From JBGLNJ01 sp034434835 (GTDB lineage Bacteria; Chloroflexota; Anaerolineae; Fen-1058): a DNA stretch of 64,000 nucleotides. A program made the translations under genes and the position numbers. Position 1 is the first letter of the stretch; every line of letters begins with the position of its first letter. Positions 16,577 through 23,739 of the stretch are shown here, piece after piece. The stretch lies in assembly GCA_034434835.1 (NCBI GenBank), contig DAOTXX010000152.1, positions 45,606 through 109,605 of the forward strand, written 5' to 3'. The notes beneath the pieces were generated by a model. It made no database searches. It was not told where the DNA came from and saw nothing but the letters and a program-made list of their open reading frames with translations.

Positions 16577-17140
16577 ATGGCAAAGATCTATTGCTACGTT
16601 GACGAAACCGGCCAGGACACACAAGGAGATTTGTACATCGTCTCCGTTGTAGTGGCTGACCAAGAGCGAGACCGCCTTATTGAGCTATGTGAGGCGATTG
16701 AGCGCGAGAGTGGCAAAGGACGGGTCAAGTGGATTCGAGCAGATCACACCAAACGGATGGATTACATTCGCCGTGTCTGGCGTGAACCGGCTTTCAGGGG
16801 CAAGCTGAATCTGGCAGTTTATCGAAACAGTGTGGATTACCTGCCGTTGACTGTGCTGACCATCGCACGAACCATTGTCGCTTGTGGGCACAGAACGTAC
16901 AAGGCCACTGTGTTGATTGACGGATTGCCGCGCTCACACGAACGTTGGGTGGGGAGCGAACTGCGGCATCTACGCATCCAGGTCAAAAAAGTGCGTGGTG
17001 TGCGCAAAGACGAGAATGATGCTTTGATTCGACTGGCCGATGCCGTCTGTGGATTCGCGCGAGCAGCACTGGAGGGTCAAGCGGAAATGAAAGAACTGTT
17101 TGAGCAGGGCAAGCAGAATGGCTGGCTCAAAGAAGTGTAG
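16577..17140 (+). CDS. DUF3800-domain protein
   Basis: 187 residues with the DUF3800 pattern of a predicted RNase-H-like metal-dependent nuclease fold: N-terminal IYCYVDETG (Asp9, Glu10), central VLIDGL with Asp, and C-terminal KDENDALIRLADAVCG carrying the last acidic residues and the Ala-Asp-Ala-Gly-like ending. Such proteins are common in accessory and defence regions, but their substrate is unknown. It begins directly after the histidine kinase stop codon and has no ribosome site of its own, so translation may depend on reinitiation. Confidence 0.75.
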   Translation: MAKIYCYVDETGQDTQGDLYIVSVVVADQERDRLIELCEAIERESGKGRVKWIRADHTKRMDYIRRVWREPAFRGKLNLAVYRNSVDYLPLTVLTIARTIVACGHRTYKATVLIDGLPRSHERWVGSELRHLRIQVKKVRGVRKDENDALIRLADAVCGFARAALEGQAEMKELFEQGKQNGWLKEV

Positions 17141-17144
17141 AGAC

Positions 17145-17226
17145 AACAAAAAACCCCCATGATTAGGGGGAACAGCCTAGCCTTTTCAGGCACCCACCAA
17201 TACTGGCAGTATTTGGCTGCATTTGA
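17145..17226 (-). ncRNA. candidate small structured RNA
   Basis: Minus-strand transcript predicted from a promoter at 17231-17259 to an intrinsic terminator at 17154-17170. Within about 80 nt it can form a hairpin AATACT-gcc-AGTATT (17213-17199), a second hairpin GCCT-GAAA-AGGC with a GNRA tetraloop (17191-17180), a closing helix CAGCC/GGCTG (17219-17215 with 17177-17173; on the minus strand CAGCC is 5'), and the terminator stem CCCCC/GGGGG followed by six T. It is not a tRNA and I recognise no known family. It lies between the convergent DUF3800 3' end and the divergent fpg gene. Confidence 0.5.
17154..17170 (-). terminator. intrinsic terminator of the candidate small RNA
   Basis: Read on the minus strand: CCCCC, loop TAATCAT, GGGGG, then TTTTTTG. 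On the plus strand there is an A-tract before and no T-tract after, so it works only on the minus strand, where no protein gene ends. Confidence 0.65.
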
Positions 17227-17230
17227 GCTT

Positions 17231-17259
17231 ATTGTATACCCGAACAACACGAATGTCAA
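17231..17259 (-). promoter_or_regulatory. consensus-like sigma70 promoter of the candidate small RNA
   Basis: TTGACA (17254-17259) and TACAAT (17231-17236) with a 17-bp spacer, on the minus strand. It points away from fpg and toward the terminator at 17154-17170. Confidence 0.65.
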
Positions 17260-17315
17260 TGACTTTTTGAGCGGAAAAATCATAGCAGGACAACAGCGCC
17301 AAGAGAATTCATGTT

Positions 17316-18152
17316 ATGCCCGAGTTGCCCGAATTGCAGGTGGTGCAGGAGGTGCTCGCGCGCCGCGTGGCGGGGACGACGATTCAGGCCGTTCACGTTT
17401 TCCCTGGCAGCGCCATCGTCGTGCGCGATCTGACGCATGGCGGCTTTGCTGAAACGCTCACTGGCGCAACCCTCACCGCAGTCGTGCGGCGGGGCAAGTT
17501 TCTCGTCTTTTCGATTGCGCGAGACGATGCGCCGTTGTATCTTATCCTCAATCTGAAATTGGCCGGGCGATTGCAACTGGCCTCGGGCGGCGAAAAACGC
17601 CTGCCCAAGACGCACATCGTCTTGGAACTTGCCAGCGGCGATGAGCTGCGCTACGTGGATCAACGCGTGATGGGGCAGGTGTACCTCACGCGCGACCCGG
17701 CGCAGGTTCCCGATTTCGCGGGCCTGGGGCCTGAGCCGTTCGAGATCTCCCTCGATGAGTTTCGCGCGCGGCTGGGACGCTATCGCGGCGAGATCAAGGG
17801 TATTCTCACACGCGGCGAGTTTGTCGCCGGGATCGGCAACGCTTACGCTGACGAAATCCTATGGGCAGCGCAACTGCACCCGTACCGCAAGCGCACCCAA
17901 CTCACAGGAGAAGAGGTCGAAAGATTGTATGACGCGATGCAATCCACCCTGCACAATGCCATAGAGCAGGTGCGCGCGGAGATGGGCGAGGCGATTCACC
18001 TCGAGCCACGCAATTTTATGGCAGTGCACATGAAATCGGGCCAGCCGTGCCCACGCTGTGGCACGCCCATCTCGCTCGTCGGCGCGAACCAGCGCATCAC
18101 CAACTTTTGCCGCACGTGCCAACCCGGCGGCTTGATCCGAGGAATGTATTAG
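17316..18152 (+). CDS. mutM: Fpg/Nei-family DNA glycosylase-AP lyase
   Basis: 278 residues, normal for formamidopyrimidine-DNA glycosylase. N-terminal PELPE with the catalytic Pro2; the beta-hairpin Lys is at 61 (RRGKFLVF). The helix-two-turn-helix region is GEFVAGIGNAYADEILW. A C-terminal zinc finger has Cys245, Cys248, Cys265 and Cys268. It excises oxidised bases such as 8-oxoguanine. Fpg and Nei are hard to separate; the C-terminal CxxCQPGG fits Fpg. The gene stands between unrelated genes in the block that splits the two-component pair. Confidence 0.92.
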   Translation: MPELPELQVVQEVLARRVAGTTIQAVHVFPGSAIVVRDLTHGGFAETLTGATLTAVVRRGKFLVFSIARDDAPLYLILNLKLAGRLQLASGGEKRLPKTHIVLELASGDELRYVDQRVMGQVYLTRDPAQVPDFAGLGPEPFEISLDEFRARLGRYRGEIKGILTRGEFVAGIGNAYADEILWAAQLHPYRKRTQLTGEEVERLYDAMQSTLHNAIEQVRAEMGEAIHLEPRNFMAVHMKSGQPCPRCGTPISLVGANQRITNFCRTCQPGGLIRGMY

Positions 18153-18253
18153 CGCTCAATCACTTCAGGTGTGTCGTACAAAGGTGTGCGGTGACGGGCG
18201 CAGCTTTGAGCGCCCTGGGTTGACGATACACAAGCTGAATCATCGAATGGAAT

Positions 18254-19084
18254 ATGGATCACACCGAGCATCAAAGACAACAAGCAAACATCTTGGAACA
18301 GGTACTGACTATTCTTGAGAGCGATAGCCGGGTTCTCGGAATAGTAATTGCCGGGTCTTGTGCGCGCGGGGAGCAGGATGCCTTTTCTGATTTGGATGTG
18401 GGATGCTACCTGCGCGACGAAGAACGAACTGGGCGACAACAGCTCTATGACCGAGTTGGCGGAATAGCTCCACTGCTATGCCGGCTTTGGGTCTACGATT
18501 TGCACGCTTTGTATCTGTTTGAGAATGGTGTTCGGCTAGACTTGGATTTCTATCGCCCCTTGGATATTTCGAATGCTTCGTATGTGTATATAGACACCGT
18601 GATCAAGTACGATCCTGACGGCGTGTTGGCCAGCTCACTTCCGATGTCGAATGTGCCGAGAGCCGCTGAACATCCCAAGTGGTTCGAGCCGGGTGATCCG
18701 GCCATGATTGATTGGTTCTTTTGGATGTTTCGTCAAATTGTATGTTGGGCTAAACGTGGGGCGCAAGGTGGATATCGAGCCTTCAACAAGCTGGCGAATG
18801 CTGTAGACTCTCTAGCTGAAGTTCGTACACGGTTGGTAGAAATGCGTCTCTGGACATTGGGGATTCAAGACTATTTGGGCCGAGTGGATCCCGAGTGTGC
18901 TCGGCGGATCGCTCAAACATACCCGCATCTTCAGGCGGAACAAGTCATCGAGTGCGCCAAGCTTTTATTGAATGAATACGAGTACATTTGCCCGGCGTAT
19001 TGCCGAAAGACAGGTGCGGTCTATCCGGCGCGCAAAGTGCAAGTGATTCGTCGTTTGATGGCAGAGTTCGAGTGGCTAGAATAG
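18254..19084 (+). CDS. nucleotidyltransferase-fold protein (aminoglycoside nucleotidyltransferase-like)
   Basis: 276 residues. The N-terminal Pol-beta-type nucleotidyltransferase motif GSCARGEQDAFSDLDVG is at about 34-50, with metal-binding Asp at 46 and 48, and a further Asp in LDLDFY. The C-terminal helical part (about 140-270) resembles the substrate-binding half of DUF4111/AadA-like proteins. It might adenylylate an antibiotic or a cellular substrate. Base composition is lower in GC than its neighbours, which hints at later acquisition. Confidence 0.7.
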   Translation: MDHTEHQRQQANILEQVLTILESDSRVLGIVIAGSCARGEQDAFSDLDVGCYLRDEERTGRQQLYDRVGGIAPLLCRLWVYDLHALYLFENGVRLDLDFYRPLDISNASYVYIDTVIKYDPDGVLASSLPMSNVPRAAEHPKWFEPGDPAMIDWFFWMFRQIVCWAKRGAQGGYRAFNKLANAVDSLAEVRTRLVEMRLWTLGIQDYLGRVDPECARRIAQTYPHLQAEQVIECAKLLLNEYEYICPAYCRKTGAVYPARKVQVIRRLMAEFEWLE

Positions 19085-19101
19085 GAATGGCCATGGCCTA
19101 A

Positions 19102-19257
19102 CCCGTCGCCGTAGCCGGCCACTCGACTCGCGTGTGGGAAATTCGCATCACCGACGAACAGGACAAGCTGGTCTGTGTTCCCAGGATCACCCTGGCGGTC
19201 TTAGCAAGGAAGGACAAGTGTCAGAAGGGTTTGAATTTCACGATCCGGGCAAATTGA
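19102..19257 (+). pseudogene. 3' remnant of a PaaI-type hotdog thioesterase
   Basis: In frame from 19102 (right after a TAA) the translation contains GHSTRVWEIRITDEQ and KLVCVPRITLAVL, which resemble the last two strands of PaaI-type thioesterases. The N-terminal two thirds, including the catalytic region, are missing. The following GNAT gene starts inside the remnant. Confidence 0.55.
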
Positions 19258-19679
19258 TTGATGGCGAGCTGGAATTGGTCCTGGCGGAAAAACACCCCGC
19301 CGATCCCGCCAAGAATTGGGTTCCTGCTTATAAATTCAAAATGACCCTGGTCGGCCAAGATGACGAGATCGGCCGGATTGATTTACGGATTGGCAACACG
19401 AACCATCTCGTCATGTACGGCGGCCACATCGGCTACCGGGTCGAGCCGGAATATCGGGGCCATCATTATGCCGCGCGAGCCGTCAAGCTGCTGATGCCGC
19501 TGGCCCGCCGTCACGGCATGACGACATTGTGGATCACGTGCAATCCAGACAACATCGCCTCGCGTCGAACCTGCGAGCTGGCCGGCGCTCGATTCGTCGA
19601 GATCGTGGATTTGCCAGAAGACAGCGACATGTACCAGGCAGGCGAACGACAAAAATGCCGTTACCGCCTGGATTTATGA
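19218..19679 (+). CDS. GNAT-family N-acetyltransferase
   Basis: 153 residues from a GTG with AAGGAAGG just upstream; the longer frame from 19134 reads out of frame through the thioesterase remnant. The GNAT core is visible: HIGYRVEPEYRGHHYAARAV (acetyl-CoA loop) and the NIASRRTCELAGARF motif of RimJ/RimL-like enzymes. Substrate unknown. Followed at four bases by the palindromic unit at 19683-19765. Confidence 0.8.
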   Translation: MSEGFEFHDPGKLIDGELELVLAEKHPADPAKNWVPAYKFKMTLVGQDDEIGRIDLRIGNTNHLVMYGGHIGYRVEPEYRGHHYAARAVKLLMPLARRHGMTTLWITCNPDNIASRRTCELAGARFVEIVDLPEDSDMYQAGERQKCRYRLDL

Positions 19680-19682
19680 TTT

Positions 19683-19765
19683 TGTCATTGCGAGCCGCGT
19701 AGCGGCGAAGCAATCTCTCCTTTGTCACAGGAGATTGCTTCGGCCCTCTGGGCCTCGCAATGACA
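19683..19765. mobile_element. palindromic repeat unit, second copy
   Basis: From TGTCATTGCGAG (19683) to CTCGCAATGACA (19765), with an inner GAAGCAATCTC/GAGATTGCTTC inverted pair. The same core lies within the element at 11641-11783. It fills the gap between the GNAT gene and the response regulator. Confidence 0.7.
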
Positions 19766-19784
19766 TTCGCCAAGAGACTCGAAT

Positions 19785-20426
19785 ATGAACGATTCGATTC
19801 GCGTGTTGATTGCCGACGACCACCTGATCGTCCGCGAAGGATTGCGGCTGATCCTGGAAACCGCCGACGGCATCGAGGTTGTGGGCGAAGCAACCGACGG
19901 CGCACAAGCCGTGCAATTGGCGCAGCAATTGCAGCCGGACGTGATCCTGATGGACCTGCGGATGCCCCACCTGGACGGGCTGGCGGCCATCGAGCAATTG
20001 CGCGCCGACCAGCCACAGATCGCCATGGTCATCCTCACCACGTACAATGAAGACGATCTGATGGTGCGCGGACTGCGAGCGGGCGCGCGCGGCTACCTGC
20101 TCAAGGACACCGACCGCGAGACGCTGCTCAATACGATCCGCGCTGCCGCGCGCGGCGAGACTTTGCTCAAGCCGGAGATTCTGGCTCGCTTGTTGTCCTC
20201 GCAGCCAAAATCGCGCGGCGAAATCGAATTGACCGACCGTGAGCTGGAGGTGCTCAAAGCAGTCGCGCGCGGCGAGCGCAGCAAAGAGATCGCGGCCCAA
20301 CTGGGCATCACCGAGCGCACCGTCAAAGCCCATCTGGCGGGCATCTATAACAAGCTCGGCGTGGATTCGCGCGCGGCGGCAATTGCGGTTGCTTCTCAGC
20401 AAGGATTGCTCCCAGCCGGCAAGTGA
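19785..20426 (+). CDS. NarL/FixJ-family response regulator
   Basis: 213 residues. Receiver domain 5-120 with Asp11/Asp12, phospho-acceptor Asp57 (ILMDLRMP), Thr/Tyr switch (TTY) and Lys107-like (YLLKD). A LuxR-type helix-turn-helix occupies about 145-205 (LTDRELEVLKAVARG, TERTVKAHLAGIYNKLGV). Expected to be phosphorylated by the HisKA_3 kinase at 15302, as such pairs are normally adjacent; no other kinase is in the window. The target genes are unknown. Confidence 0.93.
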   Translation: MNDSIRVLIADDHLIVREGLRLILETADGIEVVGEATDGAQAVQLAQQLQPDVILMDLRMPHLDGLAAIEQLRADQPQIAMVILTTYNEDDLMVRGLRAGARGYLLKDTDRETLLNTIRAAARGETLLKPEILARLLSSQPKSRGEIELTDRELEVLKAVARGERSKEIAAQLGITERTVKAHLAGIYNKLGVDSRAAAIAVASQQGLLPAGK

Positions 20427-20433
20427 AACACCG

Positions 20434-20510
20434 ACTGTTGTGCGCTTGGCGTGCGTTTCGCACCCATGGATTACACGCACTTGGCACGCAATACGCCGTA
20501 CGCAACACAG
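20434..20510. repeat. heptamer-phased array (ACGCxxx) with complementary half
   Basis: Right half ACGCAAT, ACGCCGT, ACGCAAC; the left half (GTTGTGC, GCTTGGC, GTGCGTT) is roughly its complement. It fills the gap between the response regulator and the amidohydrolase; the ribosome site AGGAG follows directly. Confidence 0.5.
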
Positions 20511-20519
20511 GAGAAAATC

Positions 20520-21710
20520 ATGTTGGATCGCGCTCAGTCTCTACAGAACCCAATCCTCAACTGGCGTCGCGCCATTCACCAGTACCCCGAAATCGGATTT
20601 GCCGAGACGCGCACAGCGGCGCTCGTGACCGATGAGCTGCGTCGGCTTGGCCTGCGCGTCGAAACCGGCGTGGGCAAGACGGGGGTCGTCGGTCACCTGG
20701 GCAGCGGCAGTCCTTGCCTCGCGCTCCGCGCCGACATGGACGCGCTGCCCATCCAGGAAGAAAACGCGGTGCCTTATGCCTCGAGTGTGCCGGGCGTCAT
20801 GCACGCCTGCGGCCACGATGCTCACACGGCCATCTTGCTGGGCGTGGCGACGCTGCTGGCACAGGTTCATCGCGAGTCGCCGCTGCCGGGCGAGGTGCGT
20901 TTTCTCTTTCAGCCGTGCGAGGAAAAAGTGGATGAAGACGGCCAAAGCGGCGCGATGCGCATGGCCGAAGAGGGCGCGCTGGAAGGTGTGGACATGGTGC
21001 TGGCGTTGCATGTCAGCACCGAGCACGCCGTGGGCGAGGTGATCATCGGCGAAGGGCTGATCACCGCGGCAGAAGATTCGTTCCGCGTCAAGCTGATCGG
21101 CCAGGGCGGCCACGCCGCCTATCCGCACCGCACGGTTGACCCGATCTTTATGCTCGCTCAGGTGCTCAACGCGATCCAGGGCATCGTTGCGCGCCGCGCC
21201 GATCCCACCAAGCCTGCGGTCGTTTCGGTGTGCAGCATTCATGGCGGCGAGGCCACCAACGTGATCCCCGATTCGATCGAGCTGACCGGCACGTGCCGCA
21301 GCGCAGACGAAGAGACGCGCAAGTTTTTGCTGACAGAACTGGACAAGGCGCTCGGGGTAGTGCGCGCGCTCGGCGGCGATTACGCGCTTCAGATCATGCC
21401 GGGGCAGGCCTCGGCGCACAACGCACCCGCCGCCACCGCGCTGGTGCGCCAGGTGGCAACCGATTTGCTGGGAGCCGATCACATCCAGCCGCCCCAGATC
21501 GGACTGGGCGCAGAAGATTTCGGCGTGTTCACTGAACGAGCGCGCCAGGGTGGCGCGATGTTTGGCCTGGGCGTGTGGAGCGGGGAAGGCGAAAAGCGCC
21601 GGGGGCACTCGCCCACCTTCGACCTTGACGAGCGCGCGTTGCCCATCGGCGCGGCAATTTTGGCCGAGGCTGCCGTGCGCTATTTGCAAAGCGGCGGTAC
21701 AATAAAATAA
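20520..21710 (+). CDS. M20D metallopeptidase/amidohydrolase (N-acyl amino acid hydrolase type)
   Basis: 396 residues from the ATG with AGGAGAAAATC upstream. Metal-binding residues are in MHACGHDAHTAILLG (Cys97, His99, His102) and PCEEK (Glu pair), with LALHVSTEHAVG after. This is the hippurate hydrolase/IAA-amino-acid hydrolase group, which cleaves N-acyl amino acids. A dimerisation insert lies about 185-300. Cytoplasmic. It stands alone behind the response regulator; it could be a target of it, which is not shown. Confidence 0.9.
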   Translation: MLDRAQSLQNPILNWRRAIHQYPEIGFAETRTAALVTDELRRLGLRVETGVGKTGVVGHLGSGSPCLALRADMDALPIQEENAVPYASSVPGVMHACGHDAHTAILLGVATLLAQVHRESPLPGEVRFLFQPCEEKVDEDGQSGAMRMAEEGALEGVDMVLALHVSTEHAVGEVIIGEGLITAAEDSFRVKLIGQGGHAAYPHRTVDPIFMLAQVLNAIQGIVARRADPTKPAVVSVCSIHGGEATNVIPDSIELTGTCRSADEETRKFLLTELDKALGVVRALGGDYALQIMPGQASAHNAPAATALVRQVATDLLGADHIQPPQIGLGAEDFGVFTERARQGGAMFGLGVWSGEGEKRRGHSPTFDLDERALPIGAAILAEAAVRYLQSGGTIK

Positions 21711-21731
21711 TCCCGGTGTTGGAAGAGCAAG

Positions 21732-22739
21732 ATGAGCCAGAAGAAGGAACGAAAAAAGCAAGCCACGGTGCGTGAGCCTTCGGCTGCATATGCTCGTCGC
21801 GCCGAGGTTCCCAGTTTCTTCGGCCAGCCCATGCTCAAAGGAACATATGCGCCGCTTGAGCCAGGCTCACTGGACCCACAGCGCCCTACGTTGTTCTATT
21901 CGCATCCTAACGGCGAAATCTGGGTAGGTGATGCCATCGCTTGGTTGTGCTCCCTGCCAGACGAATCGGTTGATCTCGTGTTCGCCGATCCGCCCTACAA
22001 TATCAAAAAAGCCGAATGGGACACCTTTGAGTCTCGAGAAAGATATGTGGCATGGTCGCTCGAGTGGATCGAGCAGGCCGCGCGCGTGCTCAAGCCCACT
22101 GGGACGCTCTACATCTGCGGGTTCTCCGAGATACTGGCCGATCTCCGGTTGCCCGCCTCTCGATTCTTTCGAGGCTGCCGGTGGCTGATCTGGCATTACA
22201 AAAACAAGGCCAACCTGGGCGCAGATTGGGGGCGCTCGCACGAGAGCATCTTACATTTTCGCAAAAGCAGACAATTCACGCTTAACGTAGACGATGTGCG
22301 GATTCCTTATGGGAACCATACGCTCAAATATCCAGAACATCCACAAGCCAAGACCAGCCAATACGGTAAAGGTCGCGCGCACCAGCTTTGGCAGCCTCAT
22401 CCTAAAGGGGCAAAACCCAAAGATGTGATCGAGATTCCCACCACCTGCAATGGGATGCACGAAAAGACGCCGCACCCGACACAAAAGCCTGAAGAGTTGT
22501 TACGCAAGATTGTGCTTGCTTCATCGAACCCTGGCGAATGGGTGATTGATCCATTCCTTGGCTCGGGCACGACGGCCGTCGTCGCTGAACAACTCAAACG
22601 CAAATGGAAAGGATGTGACATTTCCATCGAATACTGCCGATGGGCAGCTCAGAGAATTGAGCTGGTTGAGGACTGGCCGGTGGACAAGTGGATTCAGTAC
22701 GACCTGGAGAACGCTGCGCGGAGGAAATCTATTCGATGA
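21732..22739 (+). CDS. type II DNA methyltransferase (N6-adenine or N4-cytosine)
   Basis: 335 residues. Motif IV DPPY (86-89, in FADPPYNIKK) precedes motif I FLGSG (275-279, in DPFLGSGTTAVVAEQ), the circular order of the beta class. Such enzymes methylate an exocyclic amino group using S-adenosylmethionine. The stop codon overlaps the start of the restriction gene (ATGA), so the two are co-translated and form a type II restriction-modification system. The recognition sequence cannot be read. ATG has a GGAAGAG-like site upstream. Confidence 0.9.
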   Translation: MSQKKERKKQATVREPSAAYARRAEVPSFFGQPMLKGTYAPLEPGSLDPQRPTLFYSHPNGEIWVGDAIAWLCSLPDESVDLVFADPPYNIKKAEWDTFESRERYVAWSLEWIEQAARVLKPTGTLYICGFSEILADLRLPASRFFRGCRWLIWHYKNKANLGADWGRSHESILHFRKSRQFTLNVDDVRIPYGNHTLKYPEHPQAKTSQYGKGRAHQLWQPHPKGAKPKDVIEIPTTCNGMHEKTPHPTQKPEELLRKIVLASSNPGEWVIDPFLGSGTTAVVAEQLKRKWKGCDISIEYCRWAAQRIELVEDWPVDKWIQYDLENAARRKSIR

Positions 22740-23701
22740 AAGCTGTGACTCTGGCAGACCTGCAGGCAAGTGTTCAAGACAAATCCGCTTTGGGCAAGTT
22801 GGACGATTATCTCAAGATCGGTTGCGCTTTCCTGGCCTACATCAAAAAGGCACGTCCTACGCGCATCGTTTCCCCTTCACACTCCAACTACATCTTTTAC
22901 CAGTACGGTGACGATTATGGACACCGGATCACTCGCCCGCTGAACACAGCTTTATTCATCGAATCGGCCCGCGATCTGCAGAGCGCGTTTGAAAGGTTCA
23001 CTGCCTTCCTCGATGATCTCAAACAACATCAGGCCGCTGCTGTCGGACTGCGAGGCCGCCAGCAATACGTTGAATCTAAAGAGATCAACCGAGTGGTCTA
23101 TACCGTTCAGCAGGCCATCGGCAGCATTGGCGATTCATTCGAGAATCCAAATCAGTCGCGGAAGCGAGTGGGACAACTCTTTGAGACCCTCATCAAGTTG
23201 GTCATCCAGACAGTGGGCGTTGAATGTGAGCCACGCACAATCAATATCCCTATTCCAGGTTATCCTGGCTATGAGATGACATACGAGTTGGACCTGGTGT
23301 TCTCGCGTGACAAAGCTATCCTTGCCTCAGAGACACAATTCCTACACCCCTCGGAAGTCGTCGGCTCGGTCAAGACAACCAGCAAAGACAGGATTGACAA
23401 GGTCTTTCTAGACAAGCATTTGTTGACCCGGCTCCTGGGCAGAGACATCCCGGTGGTTGCTATTTTCCTGCACGATGTTCAGCGCGCGCAAAGGGGCAAG
23501 AGCATCTTTGGCATCAACTCGACTTTTAAAAGCAACCACTTCTTGGGCTACACGGTCGCGTTGAATAAATTGGACGGCGTTTACTACGTTGACCCCCGGC
23601 CCGAGATGCTTGTCAACGAGCGGTTGCAAGAGCAAATTCACGACTTGCAACAATTCCTTGTCAGAGACTTGTGGACGCTGACTGGCAGCCGCGAGCCGTG
23701 A
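22736..23701 (+). CDS. type II restriction endonuclease partner
   Basis: 321 residues starting with an ATGA overlap on the methyltransferase stop. The likely PD-(D/E)xK core is Glu150 (GQLFETLIKL), Asp186 (YELDLVF) and the Lys213 strand (GSVKTTSKDRIDKVF). The third motif reads S-V-K, without the usual acidic residue; Glu199 nearby could substitute. The segment VKTTSKDRIDK is shared by several type II enzymes as far as I remember, but I do not assign a specificity. Slightly lower GC than neighbours. Confidence 0.75.
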   Translation: MKAVTLADLQASVQDKSALGKLDDYLKIGCAFLAYIKKARPTRIVSPSHSNYIFYQYGDDYGHRITRPLNTALFIESARDLQSAFERFTAFLDDLKQHQAAAVGLRGRQQYVESKEINRVVYTVQQAIGSIGDSFENPNQSRKRVGQLFETLIKLVIQTVGVECEPRTINIPIPGYPGYEMTYELDLVFSRDKAILASETQFLHPSEVVGSVKTTSKDRIDKVFLDKHLLTRLLGRDIPVVAIFLHDVQRAQRGKSIFGINSTFKSNHFLGYTVALNKLDGVYYVDPRPEMLVNERLQEQIHDLQQFLVRDLWTLTGSREP

Positions 23702-23739
23702 TCAGAATCGCCGCCTGGCGGCGTCTCAGAGGCCGAGTG

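Noticed and set aside
17077..17283. 68-codon minus-strand ORF overlapping the candidate small RNA
   Set aside because: Its start lies upstream of the predicted transcript start and it runs through the terminator into the DUF3800 gene; no Shine-Dalgarno. The RNA interpretation fits better.
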